This document shows, piece after piece, positions 7,251 to 14,961 of a stretch of 64,000 bases of DNA. Origin of the DNA: Euryarchaeota archaeon UBA462 (GTDB lineage Archaea; Thermoplasmatota; Poseidoniia; Poseidoniales; Thalassarchaeaceae); contig DAYD01000013.1 of NCBI GenBank assembly GCA_002506755.1, forward strand, positions 21,419 to 85,418, read 5' to 3'. The position numbers and the translations under genes are program-made. Under the pieces are notes generated by a model. That model was not told the DNA's origin, searched no databases, and saw only the letters and a list, made by a program, of their open reading frames with translations. Within the stretch, counting starts at the first letter, position 1. Each line of letters begins with the position of its first letter.

Positions 7251-8180
7251 TTAACTAATCAACTCTTTCAATCCTCTAGCTATTGCGGGTGCGGCGGACA
7301 CACTGGCTCTTGGATTGGGTAGAGAGTCTGTGGTGTAAACTCCATCGACGTGATTAGCCAATCTGGAAAGAGCTCCGCCTGTGAAAAGTCCATGCGTGCA
7401 GGCAGCGTGTACCTCTTTCGCCCCTTGTCTGCGGAGTGCATCGCTAGCTCTGCAGATTGTCCCGCCGGTGCTAATCATGTCATCAACTATTGAGACAATT
7501 TTCCCCGAGACGTCCAAATCCTTGGGGGTGTGTTCGATTGTATGGGCATCTATTCTAGTCTTTTCAAGGTAGGAAAACTCGCATCCGATGAGGTTGGCGA
7601 CTTCTGAGGCCCTAGAAATTGCACCCTTGTCCGGACTCAGAATGAAATCTGGATTTACATTTCTGTGTAGGCTTTCAGCAATTTCAGGCATCGAACTGAC
7701 ATATTTGATGGGTACATCCATTCCTTGCAAGACCTCCGGAGCGTGAAGGTCTAGAATTACCATGCCATCACAAAATCGGGAAACTATCTCTGCCAAAACC
7801 CTCGCTGACACTGACTCACCAGCTGAGAATCTTTTGTCCTGTCTCGCATACCCAAAGTAAGGGATGGCTAGGAATATTCCAGGACCGACATTTCCAACAT
7901 CAATATCACCCTCGCCTTTGAGATTGGAAAGATCCCCCATTCTGACATCCCTTATTGCACCAAGAAGTAGTATAGTTTGCAATATACCAGAGTCGGGGTA
8001 AGTATTCGAAACTAGTACTACATTTTCCGATCTAACAGAATCAATTGACTCGAGAGGTACTCTGACATATGCCTCTCCGTCGGGGAATCTCCTGCTTTCT
8101 AGAACCAAGTGTTCCATACCAATCAACGGTGCGAGACCCTGTGCTATTTCTCCTCCTGAGGCACCGCTCAGAACAGGCAT
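7251..8180 (-). CDS. prs: Ribose-phosphate pyrophosphokinase
   Basis: Makes PRPP from ribose 5-phosphate and ATP, feeding pyrimidine, purine, His and Trp synthesis. The protein is 309 aa, the typical archaeal length. Motifs: FPDGEAYVRVP near residue 34, GYARQDKRFSAGESVSARV near 130 (ATP/flexible-loop region), ILDLHAPEVLQG, and the PRPP-binding loop IVDDMISTGGTICRA near 220. The tRNA-Ile gene lies upstream on the same strand, 70 bases away; the pyr genes that consume PRPP are elsewhere in the window. Confidence 0.95.
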   Translation of the reverse strand: MPVLSGASGGEIAQGLAPLIGMEHLVLESRRFPDGEAYVRVPLESIDSVRSENVVLVSNTYPDSGILQTILLLGAIRDVRMGDLSNLKGEGDIDVGNVGPGIFLAIPYFGYARQDKRFSAGESVSARVLAEIVSRFCDGMVILDLHAPEVLQGMDVPIKYVSSMPEIAESLHRNVNPDFILSPDKGAISRASEVANLIGCEFSYLEKTRIDAHTIEHTPKDLDVSGKIVSIVDDMISTGGTICRASDALRRQGAKEVHAACTHGLFTGGALSRLANHVDGVYTTDSLPNPRASVSAAPAIARGLKELIS

Positions 8181-8250
8181 TTGTGGTCAGGGAAGGGAGA
8201 CCCCTTCATGATGCTTCTTATCATCAATATGTTCCTTTAGATGCTGGTTG

Positions 8251-8328
8251 TGGTGGGCACGACAGGATTTGAACCTGTGACCTCCCGGTTATCAGCCGGG
8301 TGCTCCAGCCAAACTAAGCTACGCGCCC
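8251..8328 (-). tRNA. tRNA-Ile (GAT)
   Basis: On the minus strand the gene begins GGGCGCG (8328-8322) and pairs with CGTGCCC at the 3' end, with one G-T pair. The anticodon stem-loop CCCGG-CTGATAA-CCGGG gives anticodon GAT. The T arm has GGTTCAAATCC. Discriminator A is at 8254 and the 3' CCA (8253-8251) is encoded in the DNA. No intron is seen. Confidence 0.95.
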
Positions 8329-8380
8329 TGAGCAACATAGCCACATGGGATAGTGATTTGAAGGTACTCTAGTGGGAGCG

Positions 8381-8968
8381 TTATTCTTCCTCATACCCTT
8401 CATCATTTAGCTTTAGATAGCTTGGAAGAGTTATCAGCCTGGAAAATGTGCACTTCAGAATGACTTCATCCAATCTAGAGGTGGTTCTAGCCAATTGTCC
8501 GCAAGGTACTGCAATCGTTTCTGGTAGCCCATGTCTGGCCCTTACCATAAAATGGGGTTTAATTAGAAGCCCTTTGTAAGTCCGCTTTATTTTTATTAGA
8601 TCAATAACATTACCAATGTCCATTCCATCGTTATCAAGCACCGCTCTGTCAAGTAGCTCATCTGGAGCATAGAGATCCTCTTCAATTCTTACAGTATTTC
8701 TCCATCTTCTCTGTAGTTCTCTCATCGATTTAGAGAGCTTGATACCTCCATCTGGCCTAATACTATGAACCAACTCTTTGGCTAAGGGTGCCAAATCAGC
8801 AGGCTTCCTCATAAATTCGCTTGCCACTTCGCCTTCGACTTTTATTCTTAATGACCTTACAAACTCATCTCTGGGGTGAAATCTTTCACCTACAACAACC
8901 CCCACATGCTTCTCTCCAACATATACGTCTCTGTGTATCATTTCCTGTATTTCGTAGTCCTCTACCAT
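8381..8968 (-). CDS. Hypothetical protein, possible double PRC-barrel
   Basis: A 195-aa soluble protein that I do not recognise with certainty. Two segments look like short beta-barrel halves: residues about 10-50 (YVGEKHVGVVVGERF) and about 110-150 (LLDRAVLDNDGMDIGNVIDL). The second resembles the opening strands of PRC-barrel domains, where a short glycine turn follows the first strand. No signal peptide or membrane segment. ATG 8968 is preceded by GAGGAAGAAAAA, a good ribosome-binding site, so the ORF extension to 8995 is rejected. It is a single gene between tRNA-Ile and the AT-rich control region. Confidence 0.6.
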   Translation of the reverse strand: MVEDYEIQEMIHRDVYVGEKHVGVVVGERFHPRDEFVRSLRIKVEGEVASEFMRKPADLAPLAKELVHSIRPDGGIKLSKSMRELQRRWRNTVRIEEDLYAPDELLDRAVLDNDGMDIGNVIDLIKIKRTYKGLLIKPHFMVRARHGLPETIAVPCGQLARTTSRLDEVILKCTFSRLITLPSYLKLNDEGYEEE

Positions 8969-9093
8969 TTTTTCTTCCTCATGGGAGGAGTGCATCCCCC
9001 GTGCTTCTCCGATATGCGAGAGACAAATGTGGCACTTATATTATTCGTTAATTAAGACTGATAATCCAATTGAAAATTTTTACCAATATACAA

Positions 9094-9109
9094 TTTTTCA
9101 ATTGAAAAA
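9094..9109. repeat. Perfect 16-bp palindrome TTTTTCAATTGAAAAA
   Basis: Self-complementary 16-mer in the centre of the AT-rich region. The same CAATTGAAAA half occurs again at 9067-9076, 32 bases upstream, about three helical turns. This fits a pair of dimer-binding operator sites. Confidence 0.6.
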
Positions 9110-9139
9110 CTAAACTTAATTTAAATTTTTCATTGATTA

Positions 9140-9161
9140 TCAGAAATTGAAGTATTTCTGA
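9140..9161. repeat. Inverted repeat TCAGAAAT-6-ATTTCTGA
   Basis: Perfect 8-bp arms (9140-9147 and 9154-9161) around TGAAGT, 41 bases before the aminotransferase start. A direct copy of the right arm is at 9179-9186, 25 bases on. It is either an operator overlapping the promoter or a small hairpin. Confidence 0.5.
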
Positions 9162-9201
9162 ATTCCGAACAATCTTACATTTCTGATACCGCCCACAGAG
9201 A

Positions 9202-10740
9202 ATGTTGATGTGGGACTCCCTTTTCCATCCCTTGATGGTAGAGGGTTTGCGGGCTCTGGCTGAAATCCGTTCGAAAACAGGAAACTCCTGGACAACAGGC
9301 CTAAAGGACTCGATAATCCAAGATTTCCTTCAATCAGACCCGTCTCTGACCAAGGCGATTGAGGAGGCTTCAATCAATTTTCAAAGCCTCCAGAATGATA
9401 TTGGATCAGACGCATTAAAAATGGATGAGAAAGATCTGATAACATATCTACAATCGGATTATGTTAATTTTTATTCAGCTCCCACTGTAAATCCATACGT
9501 TGCTATCTCAGCACGTGGTCCATGGATCGTCACATCCTACGGTGCGGTGCTCCATGATAACGGCGGATACGGCATGTTGGGAATGGGACATGGTCCAGAA
9601 GATGTAATTCATTCAATGCAACAGAATTGGGTAATGGCTAACGTTATGACTCCATCTTTCAGTCAAAAAAGGCTAGCCGACCGCCTGAAGAGGGAAGTAG
9701 GACATAAAAGGGGGAATTGCCCATTCTCAAGTTTCGTTTGTTTGAATAGCGGATCGGAATCAGTGACAATATCAATGCGAATAGCTGATGCAAATACTCT
9801 GCTTATGACAAAGGAAGGTGGTAAGCATGAAGGAAAACAAACTAAGATGCTTGCATTGATTGAGGCATTTCACGGAAGGACACACAGGCCGGCTCAGATT
9901 TCTGACTCATGTCGAGGAAAGTACGAGGAAAACCTCGCGAGTTTTAGGGAGACGGGCAATGTGATATTCATCCCCTGTAATGATCTTGAAGCTCTCTCTG
10001 ATGCTTTCGAGCGTGCTGAGAATGAGGGATTCTTCATTGAATTAATGGCAATGGAACCTGTAATGGGGGAAGGGAATCCAGGACTGTGCGTGACCAGAGA
10101 GTTTTATGATTCTGCCAGATCCCTATGTTCAGAGCATGGGAGCATGCTAATCGTAGACTCTATTCAGGCTGGTTTGAGGGGGCAAGGGTGCCTTAGCATA
10201 GTGGACTACCATGGATTTGAGGACTGTGAGGCTCCAGATATGGAGACATGGTCTAAGGCCTTGAATGCGGGCCAATACCCTCTTTCAGTTGTCGGCCTTT
10301 CTCAAAGAGCAGCTGACTTGTACGTCGTGGGAATATACGGGAACACTATGACCACGAATCCTAGAGCACTGGAAACTGCCGTGTCAGTTCTGGACAGGAT
10401 TACCCCAGAACTCAGGAAAAATATCCGGGAGAGGGGGGTCGAATTCGTCACCAAGCTAAGAGGTCTAGCAGCTGAGATTCCTGGTACAATCACACAGGTT
10501 CAAGGCACGGGACTTCTTTTGTGTGCAGAGCTTGACCCAGACAAACTTCCAGTGGTTGGCTTCGAATGCGTCGAAGAGTGGTGTAGGATCAATGGTTTAG
10601 GGGTAATTCATGGGGGGCAGAATGCCCTCAGGTTCACTCCACATTTCTCAATAACTTCTGCAGAGATAGATCTGATAATTAATGTCCTTAGAGAAGCTCT
10701 AATCCACTTCACTTCACCTGAATTGATAGAGGCCAATTAG
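9202..10740 (+). CDS. Class III PLP-dependent aminotransferase
   Basis: Fold-type I, class III aminotransferase of 512 aa, longer than the usual 400-450 because of about 80 extra N-terminal residues. Visible elements: GYGMLGMGHGPEDV (N-terminal), NSGSESVTISMRIA (cofactor phosphate loop), AFHGRTHRPA, the Asp that binds the pyridine nitrogen in LIVDSIQAG, and the Schiff-base lysine in WSKALNAG (about residue 353). In most members the Asp motif reads DEVQTG; here Glu is Ser. The substrate cannot be told: lysine, ornithine and 4-aminobutyrate enzymes all belong here. The start ATG 9202 follows the repeat-rich control region. A Rossmann-type gene follows after 13 bases, so the two probably form one unit. 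Confidence 0.85.
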   Translation: MLMWDSLFHPLMVEGLRALAEIRSKTGNSWTTGLKDSIIQDFLQSDPSLTKAIEEASINFQSLQNDIGSDALKMDEKDLITYLQSDYVNFYSAPTVNPYVAISARGPWIVTSYGAVLHDNGGYGMLGMGHGPEDVIHSMQQNWVMANVMTPSFSQKRLADRLKREVGHKRGNCPFSSFVCLNSGSESVTISMRIADANTLLMTKEGGKHEGKQTKMLALIEAFHGRTHRPAQISDSCRGKYEENLASFRETGNVIFIPCNDLEALSDAFERAENEGFFIELMAMEPVMGEGNPGLCVTREFYDSARSLCSEHGSMLIVDSIQAGLRGQGCLSIVDYHGFEDCEAPDMETWSKALNAGQYPLSVVGLSQRAADLYVVGIYGNTMTTNPRALETAVSVLDRITPELRKNIRERGVEFVTKLRGLAAEIPGTITQVQGTGLLLCAELDPDKLPVVGFECVEEWCRINGLGVIHGGQNALRFTPHFSITSAEIDLIINVLREALIHFTSPELIEAN

Positions 10741-10753
10741 AACCAGTGGTTTC

Positions 10754-11425
10754 ATGCCGAGATCAATTCGCTTGATCGGAAAACCTGGAGGCCTTGGAAC
10801 CGCATTGGAAAATAGATTATCAAGGGCCGGGGCAAACATCACCACTGATTCTGACGATGTTGACTTAACAATAGGTATAGCTAGCCAAGAAAAATGTGAC
10901 TTGGCAATACTTCCAGAGGGAATGCACTCAGAAAACTCAAATCTGATCATAACGCTATCCGATGTAATCATCCCAAATGGTGGAAATAACTGGGGGAATG
11001 GTATCATCATTGATTGGGTAAGAAAAGTGAAACGGGGAGAGTCACCTGAACATGGATCAGAAATCAGGTATTGGGTTAACGTAAGAGATGTTGCAGATGC
11101 GATAGCGACAATTTCAATGAGCAAAGAGGAACTCGTCAAAACTGGTAAAATGAAGATGTGCGGAAGAAGGGGGTGGGAAGGAAAATACGTCATTGAAGAA
11201 ATCAAGCTTCTATGGGATAGGTACACTAATGCAATAAACCACTCACATACTAAAGAGTCACTTTCAAATATACCCAGTCCTGTGAGAGGGATTGATTCTG
11301 GAGGTACTTCTGGCCCTGATTTTCAGAGTCTCCACCATGCTCTCATCGACTCTGGGGGGGAGGGCTGGCACCCTTTAGTGCCATTGCGAACCTCTTTGAT
11401 GGAAATCATTGCTAGCTTAGAGTAA
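10754..11425 (+). CDS. Rossmann-fold, epimerase/dehydratase-like protein
   Basis: A 223-aa protein starting with IRLIGKPGGLGTALENRL, a variant of the GxxGxxG dinucleotide-binding loop of extended SDR enzymes. YWVNVRDVADAIATI near residue 113 matches the NVxDVAxA segment found in NAD-dependent epimerases. The central part is much shorter than in the ~300-aa family and no YxxxK catalytic motif is evident, so it may be a reduced or non-catalytic member. It follows the aminotransferase at 13 bases and ends 4 bases from the convergent H1-like gene. Confidence 0.55.
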   Translation: MPRSIRLIGKPGGLGTALENRLSRAGANITTDSDDVDLTIGIASQEKCDLAILPEGMHSENSNLIITLSDVIIPNGGNNWGNGIIIDWVRKVKRGESPEHGSEIRYWVNVRDVADAIATISMSKEELVKTGKMKMCGRRGWEGKYVIEEIKLLWDRYTNAINHSHTKESLSNIPSPVRGIDSGGTSGPDFQSLHHALIDSGGEGWHPLVPLRTSLMEIIASLE

Positions 11426-11429
11426 AACC

Positions 11430-11606
11430 TCATCGACTTTTATTGAGAATTTGTTTTCTAATCTCCTGAGCCCTGACTTTACAGGACTGCATCAGCTTTC
11501 TAATTCGAGTTCCTGCGGCTTTGTTACCGGAGTCAAACTTTTCAGCATCTGGAATTGCATCTACTAGCTCATTGATCATTTCCTGAATGGCGCCCCTAAC
11601 TTGCAT
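11430..11606 (-). CDS. Histone H1/Hc1-like small basic protein, 58 aa
   Basis: A 58-aa ORF, ATG 11606 to TGA 11430. The segment DAEKFDSGNKAAGTRIRKLM then SCKVRAQEIRKQIL resembles the short H1/Hc1-like proteins of bacteria such as Bacteroidetes and Chlamydiae, in which a KFxxxGNKAAGTRxRK core is followed by a basic helix with AQEIR. The spacing and the GNKAAGTR words match what I recall of that family, including a length close to 60 aa. Such proteins are thought to bind DNA. It is convergent with the Rossmann gene and lies 43 bases upstream of the dys stop codon region, oriented the same way as dys and uvrB. Confidence 0.6.
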   Translation of the reverse strand: MQVRGAIQEMINELVDAIPDAEKFDSGNKAAGTRIRKLMQSCKVRAQEIRKQILNKSR

Positions 11607-11649
11607 AAATCTTGGAGATCATTGAAACTATTAGGGATTCTTGTTTGAT

Positions 11650-12663
11650 TCAACTAGTTTGGCGAAATAGATCACTTCCAAGGATAGGCAAAATCAGACT
11701 TGCTTCGCCCTCCAGAACCATTTGTGGGGCATTAGGCCTAATCTTTCCCCATGAAACCGCTTCTCTCAACCTAGCTCCCGACAATGACCCGTCAAATTCA
11801 GGGGCCGTCGTGATCGATACCGCTGAATCCATACCAGCCTCTTCCCTGAACTGGTTCCACCAAATTACATGATGTTTAGAAATACCACCTCCAACCATCA
11901 ATCCGTGACTTTCTTCGGCACCCCATATTAGGTCCGAAAGAACCTGTTCGTCGGCTAAAACATCCACCATGAATCTAGGGCTCCTCTGTCTATGCATGAA
12001 CAACTGTGAGCCTATCGATCCGTCTGTTAGTCCCGGTATGACCATAGGTATCCTATGCTTAGCTACCCAGTGAAGTATTGACGACTCATCTTCTATTCTG
12101 TCACCAAGGGACCAGCACAATTCCACGGAACCAAATCCTAACCAAGGATTCTCTCCGTCTTTCTTCTTCCGGTCTTCCTCTATTTCCTCTAACCATGGAA
12201 GAACGACACGCTCAAGTATTTCTCCATAGCACTCGTTTGGGACTACGACATTGCCAAGACGATTTAATCCCTCTTCGCCTAGAGCCACATCATCGAGAGT
12301 GAAATCACCATGGAAGTATTCCCGATAAGTTCGAGCTATATCATGATCCAGAGTTCCGCAAGTAGTAATGACAACGTTGTAGGCCTTTCTTCTGATCGCC
12401 TCAACGAAGAAGCCACGAGTCCCTGTTGCGCATAGACAAGCAGGGAAAGATAGCCAATTCAGAATCCTATTTTGCCTCGATTTAGAAATTGCATGCCTAA
12501 GTATATCCCTTGACTGGGCTAGCTTGGATGCTGTGAAACCGCCCGCCTTACCCATCTGATCGATTAGAGAACTGACATCGGAAACCTTAGAGAATTCATA
12601 ATCCTCTACTGGGACATCAAAATCATCTCGCGAGTATCTGACCATGCAGTTCGCACTGTGCAT
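11650..12663 (-). CDS. dys: Deoxyhypusine synthase
   Basis: Transfers the aminobutyl group of spermidine to a lysine of aIF5A. 337 aa. The C-terminal catalytic block GGGISKHHVIWWNQF contains the active Lys, followed by ITTAPEFDGSLSGARLREAVSWGKI, which is nearly the eukaryotic signature. The N-terminal half has GFTASKLAQSRDIL, ATGTRGFFVEAI and TTCGTLDHDIARTY. M7 (MVRYSRDDF) could also be the start. It ends 6 bases from the uvrB stop region and runs in the same direction, immediately downstream of uvrB? No: uvrB lies downstream of base 12670 and is upstream in transcription, so dys follows uvrB by 6 bases and is likely cotranscribed. Confidence 0.93.
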   Translation of the reverse strand: MHSANCMVRYSRDDFDVPVEDYEFSKVSDVSSLIDQMGKAGGFTASKLAQSRDILRHAISKSRQNRILNWLSFPACLCATGTRGFFVEAIRRKAYNVVITTCGTLDHDIARTYREYFHGDFTLDDVALGEEGLNRLGNVVVPNECYGEILERVVLPWLEEIEEDRKKKDGENPWLGFGSVELCWSLGDRIEDESSILHWVAKHRIPMVIPGLTDGSIGSQLFMHRQRSPRFMVDVLADEQVLSDLIWGAEESHGLMVGGGISKHHVIWWNQFREEAGMDSAVSITTAPEFDGSLSGARLREAVSWGKIRPNAPQMVLEGEASLILPILGSDLFRQTS

Positions 12664-12669
12664 ATGACT

Positions 12670-14937
12670 TCAATTGGTCGCATTCTGAAGTTTGAAGATC
12701 CTGTCCCTTAGATTAGCAGCTTTCTCAAAGTCAAGTCTATCTGCAGCCTGGTGCATCTCTCTCTCTAGTCTCGTGATTAGATCGACAATCTCTCCGTCTA
12801 CATTGTCTGTCCCATCTTCATCCACCCATTGTGGCTGACTGACGTTTTCCAGTACTGAATCAGAAGTATTCCATACCCCAGCTCCCAGTCTGAATTTTTC
12901 AGCCATACCTTCTAGACCCCTCTTTCCGGGTGCCTTGGCAACCATCCTCCTACCTCCACCTGTTCCTGTTCCAGCAACTCCGGAAAGCAGATCTTCGATT
13001 TCCGAACCCATCACTGGCAATGGTTTTTCTATAGTCTTGGGGGATATACCGTATTCTTCGTTGTACTTACTCTGAAGCCTCCTCCTCCTAACCGTCTGGC
13101 TTATTGCTGATTCCATTGCGGGTGAGACCGAATCTCCATAGAGGATAACAGATCCATTTGAGTTTCTTGATGCTCTCCCAATTGTCTGCAGAAGCGACCT
13201 TTCGTTTCTAAGGAATCCCTGTTTATCAGCATCAAAGATTGCAACTAAGGATACTTCTGGGATATCCAGGCCCTCTCTGAGTAGATTTATCCCAACTATC
13301 ACATCGATAATTCCAAGTCTAAGTGCCTTAATTATCTCAGTCCTCTCAAGAGTATCAATTTCACTGTGAAGATAGTGAGCTTTGACTCCCATCCTCTCCA
13401 AGTAGTCTGAAACTTCTTCTGCAAACTTAATCGTCATTACAGTTACCAATACTCTCTCTTTTCTCTCTACCCGTTCATTGATCTCACTCAATAAGTCCTG
13501 AACTTGTCCCTCCGTCGGCCTAACCTCGATCCTAGGGTCTAGTAGCCCAGTTGGCCGAATTTCCATCTTTGAAATACCTTCAATTCTTTCGAGCATATTC
13601 TCCATGCTGTTGTTTGTACCGACCTTCTTTCTGTCTGATTTATTCGCGCCACCACCACCATCAACGTGCAGGAGCTCTTCTGGAACCTCTTGACCAGTTA
13701 CCTCTGCCAAATGCCGAAGCTCTCTTTCCCCGGGCGTCGCGCTAACATAGATCATCTGGGGGACTAGCTTCTGAAACTCATCAACCCTTAGTGGGCGATT
13801 GTCATACGCGGAAGGTAACCTAAATCCAAAGTCGACCAAATTCTTCTTTCTTGAGAAGTCCCCTCCATGCATACCGCCTACCTGTGGGAGTGTTACATGG
13901 GACTCATCCATAATCACGAGATATTGATCAGGACCTCCGTGAAACTGATCAGCATTACTGGAGAAGAAATCTAGCAAACAGTAAGACCTCTCCCCCCTGA
14001 CTCTTCTATCGAAATGCATGGAGTAGTTTTCAACACCCTTGCATGAACCAATCTCCTTGAGCATCTCCAGGTCGAATCTGGTACGTTGCTCAAGCCTGTG
14101 CGCCTCAATTGCCTTGTCCTTTGACTCAAACCAATCAACCCTTCCTTCTAGCTCTTTTTCGATATCATCTAAAGCTTGATTGAAGTTTTCCTCACCAGTC
14201 ATATAGAATTCTCTCGGGTGAATCCATGCTTCCTCGAATTCATCCAGTGGCTCCCAAGACACAGCTTCACACACTTGAATCCTCTCAACCCCTTCCCATC
14301 CGAATTTAATCCTGATAGGATCATCGCGGCTTGGCATCCATACATCGAGGACCTCCCCCCTGAGTCTCACATCTCCCCTAACTATTTCTCCGGTTGTTCT
14401 TCTATACTGGAGCCCAACCAGGTCTCTTACGACTTCTTGAGGATCTGATTTTTGACCTACGTGGAGCCTTAGATGGTTTTGCTGGAATACCTCGGGGGGG
14501 TTTAAACCGTAAATTGTGGAGACTGTCCCTACCGTGATAACATCGGGCTTAGAAACCAAAGAAGCAACTGTCGAGAAACGCTCTTGCTCTATCCTTTCGT
14601 TTAGTTGAAGCTCCTTGTCTATGTACAAATCCCTGCCAGGTATGTATGCCTCCGGTTGATAGTAATCGTAGTAACTGACGAAGTACTCAACTGAGTTCTC
14701 TGGAAAAAGGCCTGACATCTCCTGCCATATTTGCCTCGCTAGAGTCTTATTGTGCGAGAGAATTAGAGTCGGTAACTGTAGACTCTCAATCACCTTTGCC
14801 ATAGCGAAGGTCTTACCGGAACCAGTGACACCCAGAAGAACGCATCTTTCCTGACCAGCGTCTATTTGACTTACCAACTTCTCAATAGCCTGCTTTTGAT
14901 CGCCTGCCGTGTCGTATTCTGAGTGGAGCTTGAACAT
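12670..14937 (-). CDS. uvrB: UvrABC excision nuclease subunit B
   Basis: DNA-damage verification helicase of bacterial nucleotide excision repair, also present in several mesophilic archaea by transfer. 755 aa versus about 670 in bacteria. Motifs: Walker A LLGVTGSGKTFAMA near residue 40, the beta-hairpin FVSYYDYYQPEAYIP, helicase motifs VIMDESHVTLPQ, SATPGEREL, LREGLDIPEVSLVAI and GRASRNSNG, then the C-terminal UVR segment (EMHQAADRLDFEKAANLRD) that contacts UvrC. The extra length lies mainly in a linker near residue 430 (GGGGANKSDRKK) and a Gly-rich stretch near 660 (GTGTGGGRR). uvrA and uvrC are not in the window. Followed directly by dys. Confidence 0.96.
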   Translation of the reverse strand: MFKLHSEYDTAGDQKQAIEKLVSQIDAGQERCVLLGVTGSGKTFAMAKVIESLQLPTLILSHNKTLARQIWQEMSGLFPENSVEYFVSYYDYYQPEAYIPGRDLYIDKELQLNERIEQERFSTVASLVSKPDVITVGTVSTIYGLNPPEVFQQNHLRLHVGQKSDPQEVVRDLVGLQYRRTTGEIVRGDVRLRGEVLDVWMPSRDDPIRIKFGWEGVERIQVCEAVSWEPLDEFEEAWIHPREFYMTGEENFNQALDDIEKELEGRVDWFESKDKAIEAHRLEQRTRFDLEMLKEIGSCKGVENYSMHFDRRVRGERSYCLLDFFSSNADQFHGGPDQYLVIMDESHVTLPQVGGMHGGDFSRKKNLVDFGFRLPSAYDNRPLRVDEFQKLVPQMIYVSATPGERELRHLAEVTGQEVPEELLHVDGGGGANKSDRKKVGTNNSMENMLERIEGISKMEIRPTGLLDPRIEVRPTEGQVQDLLSEINERVERKERVLVTVMTIKFAEEVSDYLERMGVKAHYLHSEIDTLERTEIIKALRLGIIDVIVGINLLREGLDIPEVSLVAIFDADKQGFLRNERSLLQTIGRASRNSNGSVILYGDSVSPAMESAISQTVRRRRLQSKYNEEYGISPKTIEKPLPVMGSEIEDLLSGVAGTGTGGGRRMVAKAPGKRGLEGMAEKFRLGAGVWNTSDSVLENVSQPQWVDEDGTDNVDGEIVDLITRLEREMHQAADRLDFEKAANLRDRIFKLQNATN

Positions 14938-14961
14938 CTTATACCCCCAAAATACTCTCTG

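Larger units (their letters stand above)
9036..9201. promoter_or_regulatory. AT-rich control region with nested inverted repeats
   Basis: The bases between the hypothetical gene (start 8968) and the aminotransferase (start 9202) hold no ORF. The stretch 9036-9170 is far richer in A/T than its surroundings. It contains CTGATAATC (9058-9066) against GATTATCAG (9135-9143), a perfect 9-bp inverted pair, extended imperfectly inward by CAATTGAAAA against TTTTTCATT. A perfect palindrome lies at 9094-9109, and TCAGAAAT (9140-9147) faces ATTTCTGA (9154-9161). ATTTCTGA recurs at 9179-9186. This probably carries the divergent promoters of both flanking genes and operator sites. Confidence 0.55.

Noticed and set aside
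9036..9201. AT-rich dyads as a replication origin
   Set aside because: No Cdc6/Orc1 gene or recognisable ORB element nearby; a promoter/operator region explains the data better.
10714..11226. 170-aa minus-strand ORF opposite the Rossmann gene
   Set aside because: Hydrophobic shadow; the plus frame has a dinucleotide loop and close spacing to the aminotransferase.
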